Shown in pieces: positions 10,156 through 19,866 of a stretch of DNA of 64,000 nucleotides (positions within the stretch are counted from its first letter, which is position 1; each line of letters begins with the position of its first letter). The translations under genes were made by a program, and so were the position numbers. The DNA comes from Prorocentrum cordatum (lineage: Eukaryota; Sar; Dinophyceae; Prorocentrales; Prorocentraceae). Location: NCBI GenBank assembly GCA_963575745.1, contig CAUYUJ010011481.1, forward strand, positions 249,001 to 313,000, given 5' to 3'. A model generated the notes under the pieces. That model saw only the letters and a program-made list of their open reading frames with translations. It was not told the origin of the DNA and made no database searches.

Positions 10156-11833
10156 ATCGCCTGACAGCAGCACGACCTAGCCACGGCAAATCAGGACTCT
10201 CCCCCCTGATCTCCCACGGCCTTACAGCGGCCCGTTAGTGCGCCCACCTCCTCTGAAATCTGTACAAGTTTTGTCCAATGTTGCTCCACGACTGACAGGA
10301 TACGTAACACCACCTGCTGCGTTCCGACTCCTCACCCGTGTACTATCGTTCGTAACCAGAAGCTGCGCTGCTGGACGGCATCGGCCGCAGTACAGCTGGT
10401 CGTACCATCTCCAGACTCGCCCTCCGACGGCAGCAAAGGGACTCCTGCTGGTGCACACGGCGAAGTCGCCAGAAAAAAAAAAACTATGTTGCGCAGGGGG
10501 TCCCCGAGTTGTTATTTTTTCACCCACGAGCTACGCCAGCTCACCCGACGCACGTGCTGAAATGCCTCCACCAACCTCGAACCTCTCGTACCTCCTGGCT
10601 GTCTTCTCGCAGCCCCACTCCCCAAAAAATTCAACTCGCTAGCCTCACTACACCCCTACCCCTCTTGTGGCGGCGGGACGGGGCGGGGTTATTTCGTGGG
10701 CGGGGCGAGCAAGGGGACTCGCCACAGGCCCACACGGCAAGGGTCGGTGAGGCCGTGGCCAAGCAGCCGCAGACGCACACTCTGGCAGTCACCACTCGGC
10801 CTACCTCCACTCCCCTGCCCTTGTTTCCAGTAGCTGCAGCGGCCTTCGGTCGCTGCCGCAGCTAGCGGAGGGGGCTATCACTTCGGGATGGGGACCTACA
10901 GACCCACACCGCGCTACCGCCAAGGATGGCATCAACCTCCCCCAAGCGCAATGGACCCCCCCCAACCGGCCACCACCCCCGTGACCTGGGTACCCAACTC
11001 CTGCGTGCCAGGGGAGGGTACCACTCGCGGGGATGGTGGACGCTTCGGGAGGCTTCCTATACGCGGGGGAAGGGGCCCTCACGCCGTCCACCTGGGCGAG
11101 AGTGGCCGCCCGCCACTCTCGGCGAGAGTGGGGGGGCCAGCCACCGCCTGGAGGGCACGCGCCTCCCTCACGATCGGTGGAACCGCTGCCAAGGGGCTCC
11201 AGGGTCAGTGTGCTGGGAACCCTACGACTGGTCTCGAGTGCCGGACCCCGCCTTGGACCCCAGGGACGCCTGGGTAGGGTTCCGAGGAGCAGAGGGAGAG
11301 GCCCTTGTGCCCTCCACGCCGCCAAGCGTGGATAGGCACCTCCACTGCCACAACGCCAGCACGCAACCAACGTACCCGTATCCTCGCTCCTCCACGGCTT
11401 CGACTGCGCTTCCATTGTTGTGTCAGCGGCTATCTGGCCGAATACACATCCACCTCTTCAGCCATTCCAACCCCATCTCCCTTTTTGCCTCTGCAACCTC
11501 ATGGCCCAGAGCAGCCCCGAGGGCAACACCTGCCGCTACAACCAGGGTGGGCGCTCACACGACTGTCAAAAGACCTTAGAGCTACCTTCCAGCTGGAATG
11601 TGAGTGTTGGGCGGAGGGTGCTGAAGGCGCCGCACCACGACCAACCTGACCTAGTCTAACGGGACCCTTGGCACCTCCCAGAGCGCTAACCCAACGGGGC
11701 CAGGCGGGCGACTCGAAAGAGGGGGGCCCGGCCCAGCCACAGAAACAAGGCTCAAGGGCCCAACCAACATTTGTCACACTGCCACATGCCACAGTCTACA
11801 CCCCATTACTTCCATCCTCCCGCGGCAGTCATG
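10156..11833. other. GC-rich spacer, no gene supported
   Basis: Open frames exist on both strands (the longest about 200 codons) but are Pro/Arg/Gly/Thr-rich in all frames with no protein-like pattern, so none is called. It may contain the eroded 3' part of the upstream decayed gene. Confidence 0.4.
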
Positions 11834-12027
11834 GGGGAACAAAAAGTGGCATAAACATAAAAACTCGGAGGTCCGCGCGGATTTCTCGGATCGGCGCTGG
11901 ACCCCCCTCCCTGGCGCGCGGAGCGCGCCAGGGTCGGCGCCGGAGGCGCCGCCAGGGGGCCCACCGTCGATCCGAGAAATCCGCGCGGACCTTCGAGTTG
12001 TTGTGTTCATGCCACTTCTTGTTCCCC
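11834..12027. mobile_element. Foldback element, family FB1, copy 1
   Basis: Arms of about 60 bp are inverted copies of each other: GGGGAAC...GTGGCATAAACATA...GTCCGCGCGGATTTCTCGG on the left and its complement ending GTTCCCC on the right. The centre holds a second palindrome (CTGGCGCGCGGAGCGCGCCAG). A diverged full copy is at 51517-51696 and a left half at 46612-46740. Non-coding and MITE-like. Confidence 0.85.
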
Positions 12028-12217
12028 TCAGCCATGCTCCTTCTCCGCATCTCCTCCTAATCTGCCTGTGTTAACCATGTCGGGTTATCTCCTTTCTGCC
12101 GGTGGCATCGTCCACCTGGCGGTCTGGTTTGATCAACCCCCTGGGGCCGATCCGCCCTGGTGCCCTGGTGGGGGGGGGCGGCAGTCGGAGACTCCTGACG
12201 CCATCCGGAATCAGGAA

Positions 12218-13468
12218 TCAAGAGGAGGATGGAGTGACCGAGGAGTGACCCATGGGGACCCTGTCCCTGTCCAAAGGCCCCTGGAGTGCAGAAGGAACGC
12301 GAGCATTCGCACGTCCAAAGCAGCGCGCCCTGTGCAGGAGGAACACGAGCCTCCGCACAGAGCCGAGGCGCAGGAGGAACACGAGCCTCCGCACCCTTAA
12401 ACATCGAGCCCAGGCGGCGCAGGAAAAACGCGTGCCTCCGCGCCGCCAAGGAAGCACGCCCGGTGCAGGAGGAACACGGGCCTCCGCGCCGAGCCGAGGT
12501 GCAGGAGGAACACGATCCTCCGCAACTCGCGGGGCGCAGGAGGAACACGAGCCTCCGCGCCCCGAACGCGCGAGCTCAGACCACCACCCCGCGGCCGTCG
12601 AAGACGAACGCGACCTGCCTGAGCTCCCGAGAACAGGACCCCGACCTGGCCGACGAGCGCCGCGACCGGACCAGCCGTAGCCGATCCTTGCACGGTGCCT
12701 GGCCTCGGCGTCCTTCATGGCCTCCATGGCAATCTCCTGCGCCCGCGGCGGGAGGCCCAACAATAACTTCGGCACCTCCACGCTGTTCCCGAATCCTGCG
12801 ACGTTCTTGACCGTGTCGTCACACACCTTGTCGGCCGAGGGGTCCGAATGCTCCGCCTTCTGCGCGTCGGTGTCCCTCTCGACGTGCGCCAGCATCGGCA
12901 CCTCCACCTTCTCCTCGGCCTTCTTCGGCACCAGGAGGTCCTTCTCGACGAGGTGCGTCAACGACGCGTCCGCCTCCACCTTCGGACCGTGAGCGAACCT
13001 CTCGACTTGCTTGGTAATCGGCGGCTTCATGATCGCCGCGACCTCCTTCTCCTCGATGACCTGCATGTCCTCGATCTTCTTCTGGGAGTCGCCACCCAGC
13101 ACATCCTTGCACACGTCCGCATTGTCCTGCACGGTCGGAAAGAACGCCTCGCGCCACGCGCCAGGCCCAGCACCAAAGCGATGGTGGGAGGCCTGGTTGC
13201 GCAGCTTCTTGCCGCTTCCAGGGATGCTGGCGCGAACCCCGCGCCCGCCTGCCTGGACGTGCTTCTGGATGACGGGCTCGATTGCCTTCATCCTTTCCTT
13301 CGTCTCGACCTGCTCGTCGGACGGCTCCGCGATACCCTGCAGCACTTCCGCCGCCACGCGGACACACGCCGCCGCCGCCGCAGCCACCGCTGCACGTTGA
13401 CCTCCGCCTGCAACGCCCCGCATGACGCCCTCGACGGTGATCGCGAGTTCCGCACTCGAGACCCCCAT
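12218..13468 (-). CDS. Intronless retrogene, unknown protein
   Basis: 416-codon frame starting at ATG 13468-13466, 40 bases downstream of a relict spliced leader. Residues 1-265 look genuine: an Ala-rich N-terminal helix (about 22-42), a charged helix (VETKERMKAIEPVIQKH, ~54-70), an acidic/basic segment (KKIEDMQVIEEKEVAAIMK, ~130-148), KDLLVPKKAEEKVEVPML (~176-193), and a C-terminal helix (RAQEIAMEAMKDAEARHRA, ~242-260). From about residue 285 the frame runs through a minisatellite and is probably not original protein. There are no introns and G/C dominates third positions. I recognise no family. The leader implies it was copied from a mature trans-spliced mRNA. Whether it is expressed is unknown. 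Confidence 0.6.
   Translation of the reverse strand: MGVSSAELAITVEGVMRGVAGGGQRAAVAAAAAACVRVAAEVLQGIAEPSDEQVETKERMKAIEPVIQKHVQAGGRGVRASIPGSGKKLRNQASHHRFGAGPGAWREAFFPTVQDNADVCKDVLGGDSQKKIEDMQVIEEKEVAAIMKPPITKQVERFAHGPKVEADASLTHLVEKDLLVPKKAEEKVEVPMLAHVERDTDAQKAEHSDPSADKVCDDTVKNVAGFGNSVEVPKLLLGLPPRAQEIAMEAMKDAEARHRARIGYGWSGRGARRPGRGPVLGSSGRSRSSSTAAGWWSELARSGRGGSCSSCAPRVAEDRVPPAPRLGAEARVPPAPGVLPWRRGGTRFSCAAWARCLRVRRLVFLLRLGSVRRLVFLLHRARCFGRANARVPSALQGPLDRDRVPMGHSSVTPSSS
12290..12590 (-). repeat. Minisatellite in the 3' part of the retrogene frame
   Basis: About eight irregular copies of GCAGGAGGAACACGAGCCTC with 10-30 bp spacers. On the minus strand it reads as alternating Cys/Ser-rich and Val-Pro-Pro-Ala-Pro-rich phrases, so it extends the open frame artificially. 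Confidence 0.8.
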
Positions 13469-13508
13469 GGCTGGACGCGCGCCGCCAGGCGGGGGGAAGA
13501 CCGCAGCA

Positions 13509-13530
13509 CTTGAGGCAAAATGGCGACGGA
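13509..13530 (-). other. Relict dinoflagellate spliced leader
   Basis: Read on the minus strand, this 22-mer matches the known dinoflagellate leader (D-CCGTAGCCATTTTGGCTCAAG) at every position except leader bases 6 (A to C) and 16 (G to C). The base at the variable first position is T, which is allowed. It is followed by a 40-base leader without an upstream ATG and then the retrogene start codon. Two mismatches in 21 fixed bases is very unlikely by chance in 64 kb, and the position and strand are exactly those of a retroposed trans-spliced mRNA. Confidence 0.85.
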
Positions 13531-13559
13531 CAAGAGGAGGATGGATGAGGAGGAGGAGG

Positions 13560-13908
13560 ATGACTTAAGAGGGAGGGAAGGAGGAAGGTGGAGGAGGGAG
13601 GGAGGGAGGGAGCGAGGGAGGAGGAGGCGGAGGAGGAGGAGGAGCAGAAGGAGGAGGGAGGAGGGAGGTGGGGGGGGAGGGGGAGGAGGGAGGAGGAGGA
13701 GGAGGAGGAGGAGGAGGAGGAGAGGAGGAGGAGGAGGAGGAGGAGGAGGAGGAGGAGGAGGAGGAGGAGGAGGAGGAGGAGGAGGAGGAGGAGGAGGAGA
13801 GGAGGAGGAGGAGGAGGAGGAGGAGGAGGAGGAGGAGGAGGAGGAGGAGGGAGGAGGAGGAGAGAAGAAGGGAGGAGGAGGGAGGAGGAGGAGGGAGGAG
13901 GGTCTCCG
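13560..13908 (+). repeat. (GGA)n purine tract
   Basis: About 350 bp of nearly pure GGA/GGAGGG on the plus strand. It supplies the Leu/Pro/Ser or Gly/Arg/Glu runs of several very long open frames, which I reject as genes. Confidence 0.95.
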
Positions 13909-13997
13909 CCCCTCATGGGCTGCCTGCCCCGGTCGACGCGGCCGCCGCTGGAGAGGCCGAGCAGGGTGGCGACGACCGCGAGTGCAACGGGCGCCAT
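13900..13997 (-). CDS. Possible N-terminal exon with signal peptide
   Basis: ATG at 13997-13995 opens a frame beginning MAPVALAVVATLLGLSSGG, a good hydrophobic signal-peptide or signal-anchor pattern with a Ser-Ser-Gly-Gly cleavage-like region. It then runs into the purine/pyrimidine tract after about 33 codons. It could be a first exon whose intron contains the tract, or a chance frame. Confidence 0.3.
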
Positions 13998-14099
13998 CGC
14001 CTGGAAAAGGCGCCTCTCGGCCGCGGGAGCGCCGGGAGCGCACGGGTGCCGGGCCTCGTGGAACCGCCGCCGCGGAGGCCCACGGTCGGCCCGTACTGT

Positions 14100-14430
14100 G
14101 AGGATGCGCGACGAGGGTGCAAGGGCCTCGGACGCCCATTTCGAAGCTTTTCGAGCGGGGCGCGGACAACGAGACTGAAGGGGCCCAAGGACACACAAAT
14201 AAATACACACAAATAAAACTATCCCCCATATCTTCCCAAATGTTCTGGGTGTTTGTCTTCCCCCCCACTTCCCATATTTTCCTATATTTTCTGGGGAATC
14301 GCCGATTAATTGTGTCTGTGTGTTTCTTTCCCTCCTGAGAGACTGCCGACGGATGGACCGAGGAGGGGAGGATGCGAGGGTACCCTTGGGAAGGCTGCCC
14401 GTCCTGACCATGCGGGCTGGCTGTGTGTTG
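14100..14430 (+). repeat. Dispersed repeat R2, copy A, interrupted
   Basis: Left part 14100-14175 (GAGGATGCGCGACGAGGGTG...) and right part 14344-14425 (GCCGACGGATGG...CTTGGGAAGGCTGCCCGTCC) together match the uninterrupted copies at 17888-18050 and 47230-47395. The LTR-like element 14176-14338 sits between them. Confidence 0.8.
14176..14338 (+). mobile_element. Solo-LTR-like element, copy 1
   Basis: 163 bp starting TGAAGGGGCCC and ending CCCTCCTGA, flanked by a perfect 5 bp duplication GAGAC (14171-14175 and 14339-14343). The interior has ACACACAAATAAATACACAC with repeated AATAAA, and AATTGTGTCTGTGTGTTTC near the end. TG at the 5' end, a 5 bp duplication and polyadenylation-like signals fit a solo LTR of a small (TRIM-like) retroelement. 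The 3' GA instead of CA is unusual. Confidence 0.8.
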
Positions 14431-14526
14431 GGCTCATCTTCGGCCTGCGGTGGCCCTCGCCAGGCACTTCTCAAGACCGTTCGAGGCAGTGTTTTCTTCA
14501 GGGTCTGGCAAGTTTACTTGCAAGGA

Positions 14527-14691
14527 TGCAAGGGGCCCCAGGACACACAAATAAATACACACAAATAAATATATTCCCAATATTTTCTAATATTTTCTGG
14601 GTTTTTCGTCATCCCCCCCATTTCCCATATTTTCCCATATATTCTTGGGAATCAACGATTAATTGTGTCTGTGTGTTTCTTTCCCTCCTGA
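14527..14691 (+). mobile_element. Solo-LTR-like element, copy 2
   Basis: 165 bp, starting TGCAAGGGGCCCC and ending CCCTCCTGA, with duplication AAGGA at 14522-14526 and 14692-14696. The same interior AATAAA repeats and terminal motif as copy 1. It lies 188 bp downstream of copy 1, but its own target duplication makes it an independent insertion rather than a pair of LTRs. Confidence 0.8.
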
Positions 14692-14699
14692 AAGGAGGG

Positions 14700-15655
14700 A
14701 GAAGGGTGGGGGATGGTGTGAAGGCGCCAAAGGGAACCTGGACTTCACGCGCGTCGGGACTCGCTTGCACGCCTGGTCGGCCCAGCCCAGCGCTGTTGAG
14801 AATGGCGGCAGAGGTCGAGGCGGGGGGGGGCGGGCAGTGTAGTGCAAGTAAGCTCGCCTGCGTCTAAAAGCAAGCACAACCTCTTGGCAAAACGATTGGG
14901 GACGAAGCGCCAGTGCCCCTGGGGGGAAGGATCCAGACCTCTGGGCGTCCGCGTCGGGAATAACATCACGGCGCCGGAGCTCTGGGAGCGCGCGGGTGTT
15001 CTGAGGCATAGCCATTGCCCTTCGTCCTCCTCCTCCTCCTTATCCCCACCCTCGACATCGTCCTTAGGTCGTCGTCCTTGACGTTGCCTTCTGCTTCGAC
15101 CTCGCCGGGGTCCTCCTATCTACCCTTCCGCCTCTTGCTCGTCTCCAATGCAACAGGACACCCTCTCACGTCCGTCATCATCATCCTCCCAATTATCCTG
15201 CCAACTCTACAGGCACGACGCGGAAATAAAACCACTTTGGGCTCAGGGCCACCCTGCAGCAATGAGGACGGGAACCCTACTCCGAGTTTCTTCATAAGCG
15301 TCGGGCGGGCGTCACCCCCGCCGACAGCCCCACATCGACCCCCGTCGCGGGCAGCCACCGCGAGCCGAAGGCGCTCTGACCCCCGTCGCGGCGCGACGAC
15401 CAGGCGGGTACCCCCCCAAGCTTATTACCAGAAGAATGCCTTTCGTTCCTTTTTGAACGCTCCTCAAGGACTATGATGTCTGACCCTTTTCCCCAAGACG
15501 GCCTTCCACATCACGAGCTGCCGTTTCAGCACTCCCGGCGCTCCCAGTAAGGGCCCTCCATTGAGACGACAGGAGGCCTGGACCCCCGCCGCATCGATGA
15601 TGCGCGGCGAAGACAGCTCGGGGCAGGGCGTAAGCCCCGCTAGAAAAATACCGTC
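14700..15655. other. Spacer, no gene supported
   Basis: Mixed GC-rich sequence. A plus-strand frame at 15015-15476 begins with a Leu-rich stretch, but this is translated CTC repeat and the remainder is not protein-like. Minus-strand frames 15116-15358 are equally weak. Nothing is called. Confidence 0.4.
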
Positions 15656-15659
15656 AGTT

Positions 15660-16620
15660 CCGGCACACCTCTCACACGCTTCGTGGCCCCACATGGGGCC
15701 TCCACGGGAATGTCCGGGGACAAATATCGCATGCGTGCCCGCGCATATTTGGGCACACTCCTCACGCGTCTCGTGGCCCAACAAAGAGCTTCACCTGCGG
15801 CCGCAGTGGGGGCCGCCCGTGTGGCGGCGCCGCCTCACGCTGGCAGACAGCGCTACTGAGGACCGTGGCCCCGCAGGGAACTCCAGCCGCGGCCCCAGCG
15901 AAGTCGTCCGTTTCGCGGCGCCGCCTGTCGGCGCACAACTCGTGGCACCGTTGGAAGCTCCATTTGCTGCCCCGGTGAGGGCGCCCGCATGGCGGCACCG
16001 TCGATGGCCGCGTACCGCTCAGAAGGATGGTGGCCCTGTAGCGAGCTCCGCCTGCGGCCCCAAACAAGCTCTGCGCGGCGGCGCTTCCTTTTTTTTCAGC
16101 GCGCCCTTTACGGCAATTTTGGCCTCGCCTGGGAGCTCCCCATATTGCCTCGGCAGGAGGGCGCCGCCCACTTCGGTACACCACTCATGAAGACCGAAGC
16201 CCCGTAGAGACCTGCACCTGCGGCCCCACGGGCAAGGTTCGTATGGCGGCGCCGCCCATGCTGGCGCACCACTCACCAGGATCGTGGCCATTCAGGGGAG
16301 GGTCCGCATGGCGGCACCGCCCATGTCGGAGCACCTCCCACGAAAATCGTGGCCTCAAATGACAGCTCCACATACGGACGGCCTCAACAAGAACAAGGTT
16401 GTTTCCGCCCGTGTCAGCACACACGCACACACCTCACATTGGGCCCTACCTACGGCCCCAATGGGAAAGCTTGCGTGCATTTCCCCGCGCATGTCGGCGC
16501 ACACTCACATGATCCGCGCCCCTGAGCTAAGGCGCTCCACGAACGGCCCCAATTCGAAACTGTGCATGCGTCTCCCCGCACAACTCGGCACATCCCTCGC
16601 ATGGGCCGAGCATCGAGAGG
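15660..16620 (+). repeat. ~88 bp satellite array, plus orientation
   Basis: About ten diverged units with the landmarks CTCACACGCTTCGTGGCCCC, GAGCTCCACCTGCGGCCCC-type and GCATGGCGGCGCCGCCCATG-type sequence, then TCGGCGCACCACTCAC. The same family lies in reverse at 35213-35660, where the minus strand carries CACACGCTTCGTGGCCCCA. The later units (from about 16370) are more eroded. Confidence 0.8.
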
Positions 16621-16682
16621 TCAATCACCACTTTTTTCGAAGCTGATAAAAATTGGTCCCTCGCCAAGCTATTTGTTTGAAC

Positions 16683-17390
16683 TCAACGCTCCACCTCTGT
16701 ATCTCGACATGGGAGGTCGAACGAGCCGAGGACGACAAACACGAACACCCAGACGAAGCAGAGCAGCGGCACGAGGGGGACGTACAGCTGCGCCTCGATG
16801 AAGGCAAGGCCGCCTCTGATGCGTTGACCTTCGATGACGAATTGACCACGCCCCATGCGCAGCGCCGGAAAGAGGAGGGGGAAGCCCAGAAGCTTCGATC
16901 CGCGGCCCAGCGCTCGACGGCCGCCCCATGCTCCATGCTCGCCCCGCCAGGCCTACCCCCCGCGCCCTCCCTCCGCTGGCTGCGGCAAACCGTCGGCGTC
17001 ACCGCCACCGCTGCCGACGGCGTCGTAGTCGTCGTCCTCGCCGCCGCTGGCCTCGCCGCCGCCGCCGCCGCCGCCGTCGTGGTCGTGGCCGTCGTCGTCG
17101 ACGTTTCCGCCCTCTTGGGGGCCCATGTGTGTGCCGTAGTGGCAACCAGGCCAGGGGCCGCCAGACTTGCAGGCCTCTTCGGCCCAAGGCTGGTGGGAAG
17201 GGCGGCAGGACAGGGACCCCAACGTAGTGATATTTTGCCACAGCGTCGAGGCCCAAAAGAGGGCCGCGACGTGCCGGACACCACCCGCCGCGATTCCGCC
17301 CCCCAGATCGGGCGGGTGGTACTCGGGGGTGGCCTCCACTGCGACGCGGGGACTTTCCCTCCATCGCCTGGGAACCGACGCCCTGGCCAC
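16683..17390 (-). CDS. 3' end of a putative membrane-protein gene, unknown
   Basis: Two in-frame open stretches on the minus strand, split by one TAG at 16955-16953. The upstream part (17390-16956) reads as real protein (for example SCRPSHQPWAEEACKSGG, then an Asp/Gly/His-rich acidic stretch). The downstream part is 89 codons ending at TGA 16685-16683. It contains RGGLAFIEAQLYVPL followed by one strongly hydrophobic segment (VPLLCFVWVFVFVVLGSF) and a short polar tail ending EVER. No repeat explains this frame, and third positions are G/C-rich. The TAG may fall in an intron or be a disabling mutation. Upstream exons are not identified, so the start given is only the first ATG of the open stretch. 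Likely a C-terminally anchored membrane protein. Family unknown. Confidence 0.5.
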
Positions 17391-17419
17391 CCAGCGGGCG
17401 GCGGATGCGTCGGAGGTCC

Positions 17420-17620
17420 TCTGACCCAGGTCAATCCAGACCCGGGTCAGTCAGGCCTTGCAAAATCCTGCGCCCAAACCCGGGTCAATGCGAAGGATCC
17501 TGCAAGATCCTGCAGGATCCTGCACCCAAACCCGGGTCAATGCGACCCTGGCCCTGCAGGATCCTGCAAGGTCGGGGCGCTCTGGCTGACCCACGTTTGC
17601 GTTGACCCACGTGTCAAGGC
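17420..17620 (+). repeat. Dispersed palindrome-rich repeat, copy 2
   Basis: Same motif order as at 4855-5005: TGACCCAGGTCAATCCAGAC, ACCCGGGTCA, several GCAGGATCCTGC/GCAAGATCCTGC palindromes, then GGGGCGCTCTGGCTGACCCA. It has one extra internal unit relative to copy 1. Confidence 0.8.
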
Positions 17621-17887
17621 TCCCGAATGCGGACGGAGTCGGGCCCCCCGGGGGCCCAAACAGAGCCGTAGCCACCCCGCCCGCGGAGGTCTCCAAGGAT
17701 CCATCCTCCAGGCGGTGGTTCTGCATCCCCGCCTCGACTGAAAATGGGGGGGGGGGGGGACAAGGGCCCGAAAGGGGCCCTTCGGCGCCCCGTGTGGGCC
17801 CCTGCTGGCTCCCCGAAGGGTCCCTCTCGGGCCCCTCGCTTCGCCACCTCTGGGTCACACAGTCCCCCACTGCAGTGGCCCCCATAC

Positions 17888-18050
17888 CATGAGGATGCGC
17901 GGTAAGGATGCAAGGGCCTCGGGTGCCCATGTCGAAGCCTTTCGGGCGACGCGCGGCCAACGAAAGTGGCCAAGGATAAACCGAGGAGGCAAGGAGGCAA
18001 GGGTGGCCTTGGGAAAATCGCCCGTCCTCACTATGCGGGCCGACTGTGCC
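17888..18050 (+). repeat. Dispersed repeat R2, copy B
   Basis: Begins GAGGATGCGCGGTAAGGATG and ends near CTTGGGAAAATCGCCCGTCC...ATGCGGGC. It lacks the LTR-like insertion found in copy A. Confidence 0.75.
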
Positions 18051-18294
18051 ACCCGCCCGAAGAACGCCCGCCAGGAAATCCAAGACCGCCATCGTCGCCG
18101 CCCCGCCCTCCTTGCCTCCCACGGCCGCGCGCGCCTTGTGGGGGCCGCTTCAGTGTGCGCTGGGGGGACGTCGTGAGCCGGGCTCGAGCCGCTGGGAGGG
18201 GAGGAGAGGCCGAAGCCGCGGCGGGCGGGCGGCTGGGGCGGGGCGATCAAAGCAGGGGCGCAGGCATCGGAGAGCGGGTGTCTCGTCTTCTCCC

Positions 18295-18375
18295 TCCTCT
18301 GCTTCCTCCGCCTCCTCCTCCTCCTCCTCCTCCTCCTCCTCCTCCTCCTCCTCCTCCCCCTCCTCCTCCCTATGG
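18295..18375 (-). repeat. (CTC)n tract
   Basis: About 80 bp of CTC repeats on the plus strand, followed by mixed GC-rich sequence to about 19080. In that following stretch no reading frame is convincing. Confidence 0.9.
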
Positions 18376-19084
18376 AGGTGGAAGTGGAAGATTGGCTCCT
18401 CAGTATAGAATGACCCCAGATCGGCTCGCAGCGATGTGAGGGGCACACCGACGACGGCGGTGGCGGCGCCGCGCCGCCCGCGGCGGGCGGGGGGCCGGGG
18501 GAGACCTGGGCGGCGCGGCGCCGGCGGGTCACTGCTCCTTCTTGCCGCCGTCCTTCGCCTTGCCGTGCGGCGGCGCGCGGAGGGGTGGCGAGAGAGGAGA
18601 GGAGGAGAGGAGAGGCGGGGGGAGGGAACGGGGGGGGGGGAAGGCACACCTTTGACTTTTTCACACTCTACCTCTACCCCGTCGCAGGCCAGCTTGCTTC
18701 CCCCCCCCCTCCTCCGTCATGTTGGGCACATCTGCGTGCGGAGGCCTAGTGCGCCCCCTAGGGCGCCGGCCCAACAGGACCGATTGACCCGAATGGGGAG
18801 GACCCAGCAGCGGCCCTGGGCCCAGCGCTAGCCACAAGCAGCCCGCCACACGCTGCTGTCTAAGCCTGCCACACTCTGCCGCACATATCCCCCTACTTAC
18901 ATCCCCCCTTCGAGGTCGTGATCCTTCGTCGTCTCCCTTCTCCTCCCCTCCTGCATGTCTGCCTTTCTCTACCTTTTTTACATGCAAGGGCCACCAGGCT
19001 CTAGCTTGATCTCCCACCCCAGGGACGACTGTCCCGAAAGGAGGGGGGCGGCAGTCGGAGAGACTTCTCATGCCATCAAGAATC

Positions 19085-19325
19085 AGGAATCAGGGGGAGG
19101 AGGAGGAGGAGGAGGAGGAGGAGGAGGAGGAGGAGGAGGAAGAGGAGGAAGAGGAGGAGGCAGAGCACGGGGAGGAGGAGGGAGAGCACGGGGAGGAGGA
19201 GGAGGAGGAGGAGGAGGAGGAGGAGGAGGAGAAGGACGGGGAGCACGGGGAGAAGGTGGAGGAGGAAGAGGAGGAGGAGGAGGAGGAGGAGGAGGAGGAG
19301 GAGGAGGAGGAGGAGGCGGAAACGC
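19085..19325 (+). repeat. (GGA)n purine tract
   Basis: About 240 bp of GGA with short interruptions (GCACGGGGA). It explains the Glu-run and Gly-run frames here. Confidence 0.95.
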
Positions 19326-19335
19326 AGGCTGGGGG

Positions 19336-19520
19336 TGAGGGAGGAGGCGCGAGGCAGGCGTGGCGCGCGCAGCCTGCAGGGCCTTCAGGGCCCGCAGCCG
19401 CTCCACCTCGCGGGCAGGCCGCCCGCGGCCCGCCGGAGGGGGGCGGCCGCCGCCGCTGCGCCGCCCGCCGCCGTCCACGCCTCTCGCCGCCGCTGCCGCC
19501 CCAGAGCTCCAACCATCCCT
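19336..19520 (-). CDS. Possible exon, unknown protein
   Basis: The minus strand reads a basic Pro/Gly-rich stretch and then a helix-like segment (AREVERLRALKALQAARAT) with G/C-rich third positions, next to the purine tract. No family recognised. It could equally be a chance frame in GC-rich DNA. Confidence 0.25.
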
Positions 19521-19691
19521 GGACGAGTTCGGTCGCAACGCAATCGAGAGAGAGAGAAAGAGAAGCCGTGCACGTCGGAGGTGCATGGGCAAAACACCAC
19601 AGCGAAATGCGATGCGAAGCCTCCGGCGTCGCTGGCTCCATGCACAGGGAAGGCTTGCCAATCTCGTCATGCATACCCCGCTCGCAACTCA

Positions 19692-19861
19692 ATCGGCGAC
19701 GGACAAACCTTCCTTTCGCAAACCTCCCCTTAGGGATAACGGCCTGGGACCGAAAGCGACGGACATGGCCCCGCAAAATGACGGCCGCGACGGCCTTTCG
19801 CGAACCGAAAACGGCCAATTCCTGAATCGACGTGTCAGGGTAGGAGGTCTGTCCACCCCCG
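19692..19861. mobile_element. TIR element, family T5a, copy 1
   Basis: About 170 bp with inverted termini (CGGACAAACCTTCC at the left, AGGAGGTCTGTCC at the right) and 5 bp direct repeats ACTCA at 19687-19691 and 19862-19866. Its interior (CTTTCGCGAACCGAAAACGG, CGACGTGTCAGGGTAGGAGG) is shared with the copy at 41241-41419. It abuts another repeat that starts at 19867. Confidence 0.8.
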
Positions 19862-19866
19862 ACTCA

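Noticed and set aside
12819-14474. 551-codon minus-strand frame and 326-codon neighbour across the purine tract
   Set aside because: Most of its length is Leu/Pro/Ser from (TCC)n and R2/LTR repeat sequence. Only the parts overlapping the retrogene in another frame and the short 13900-13997 start have any protein character.
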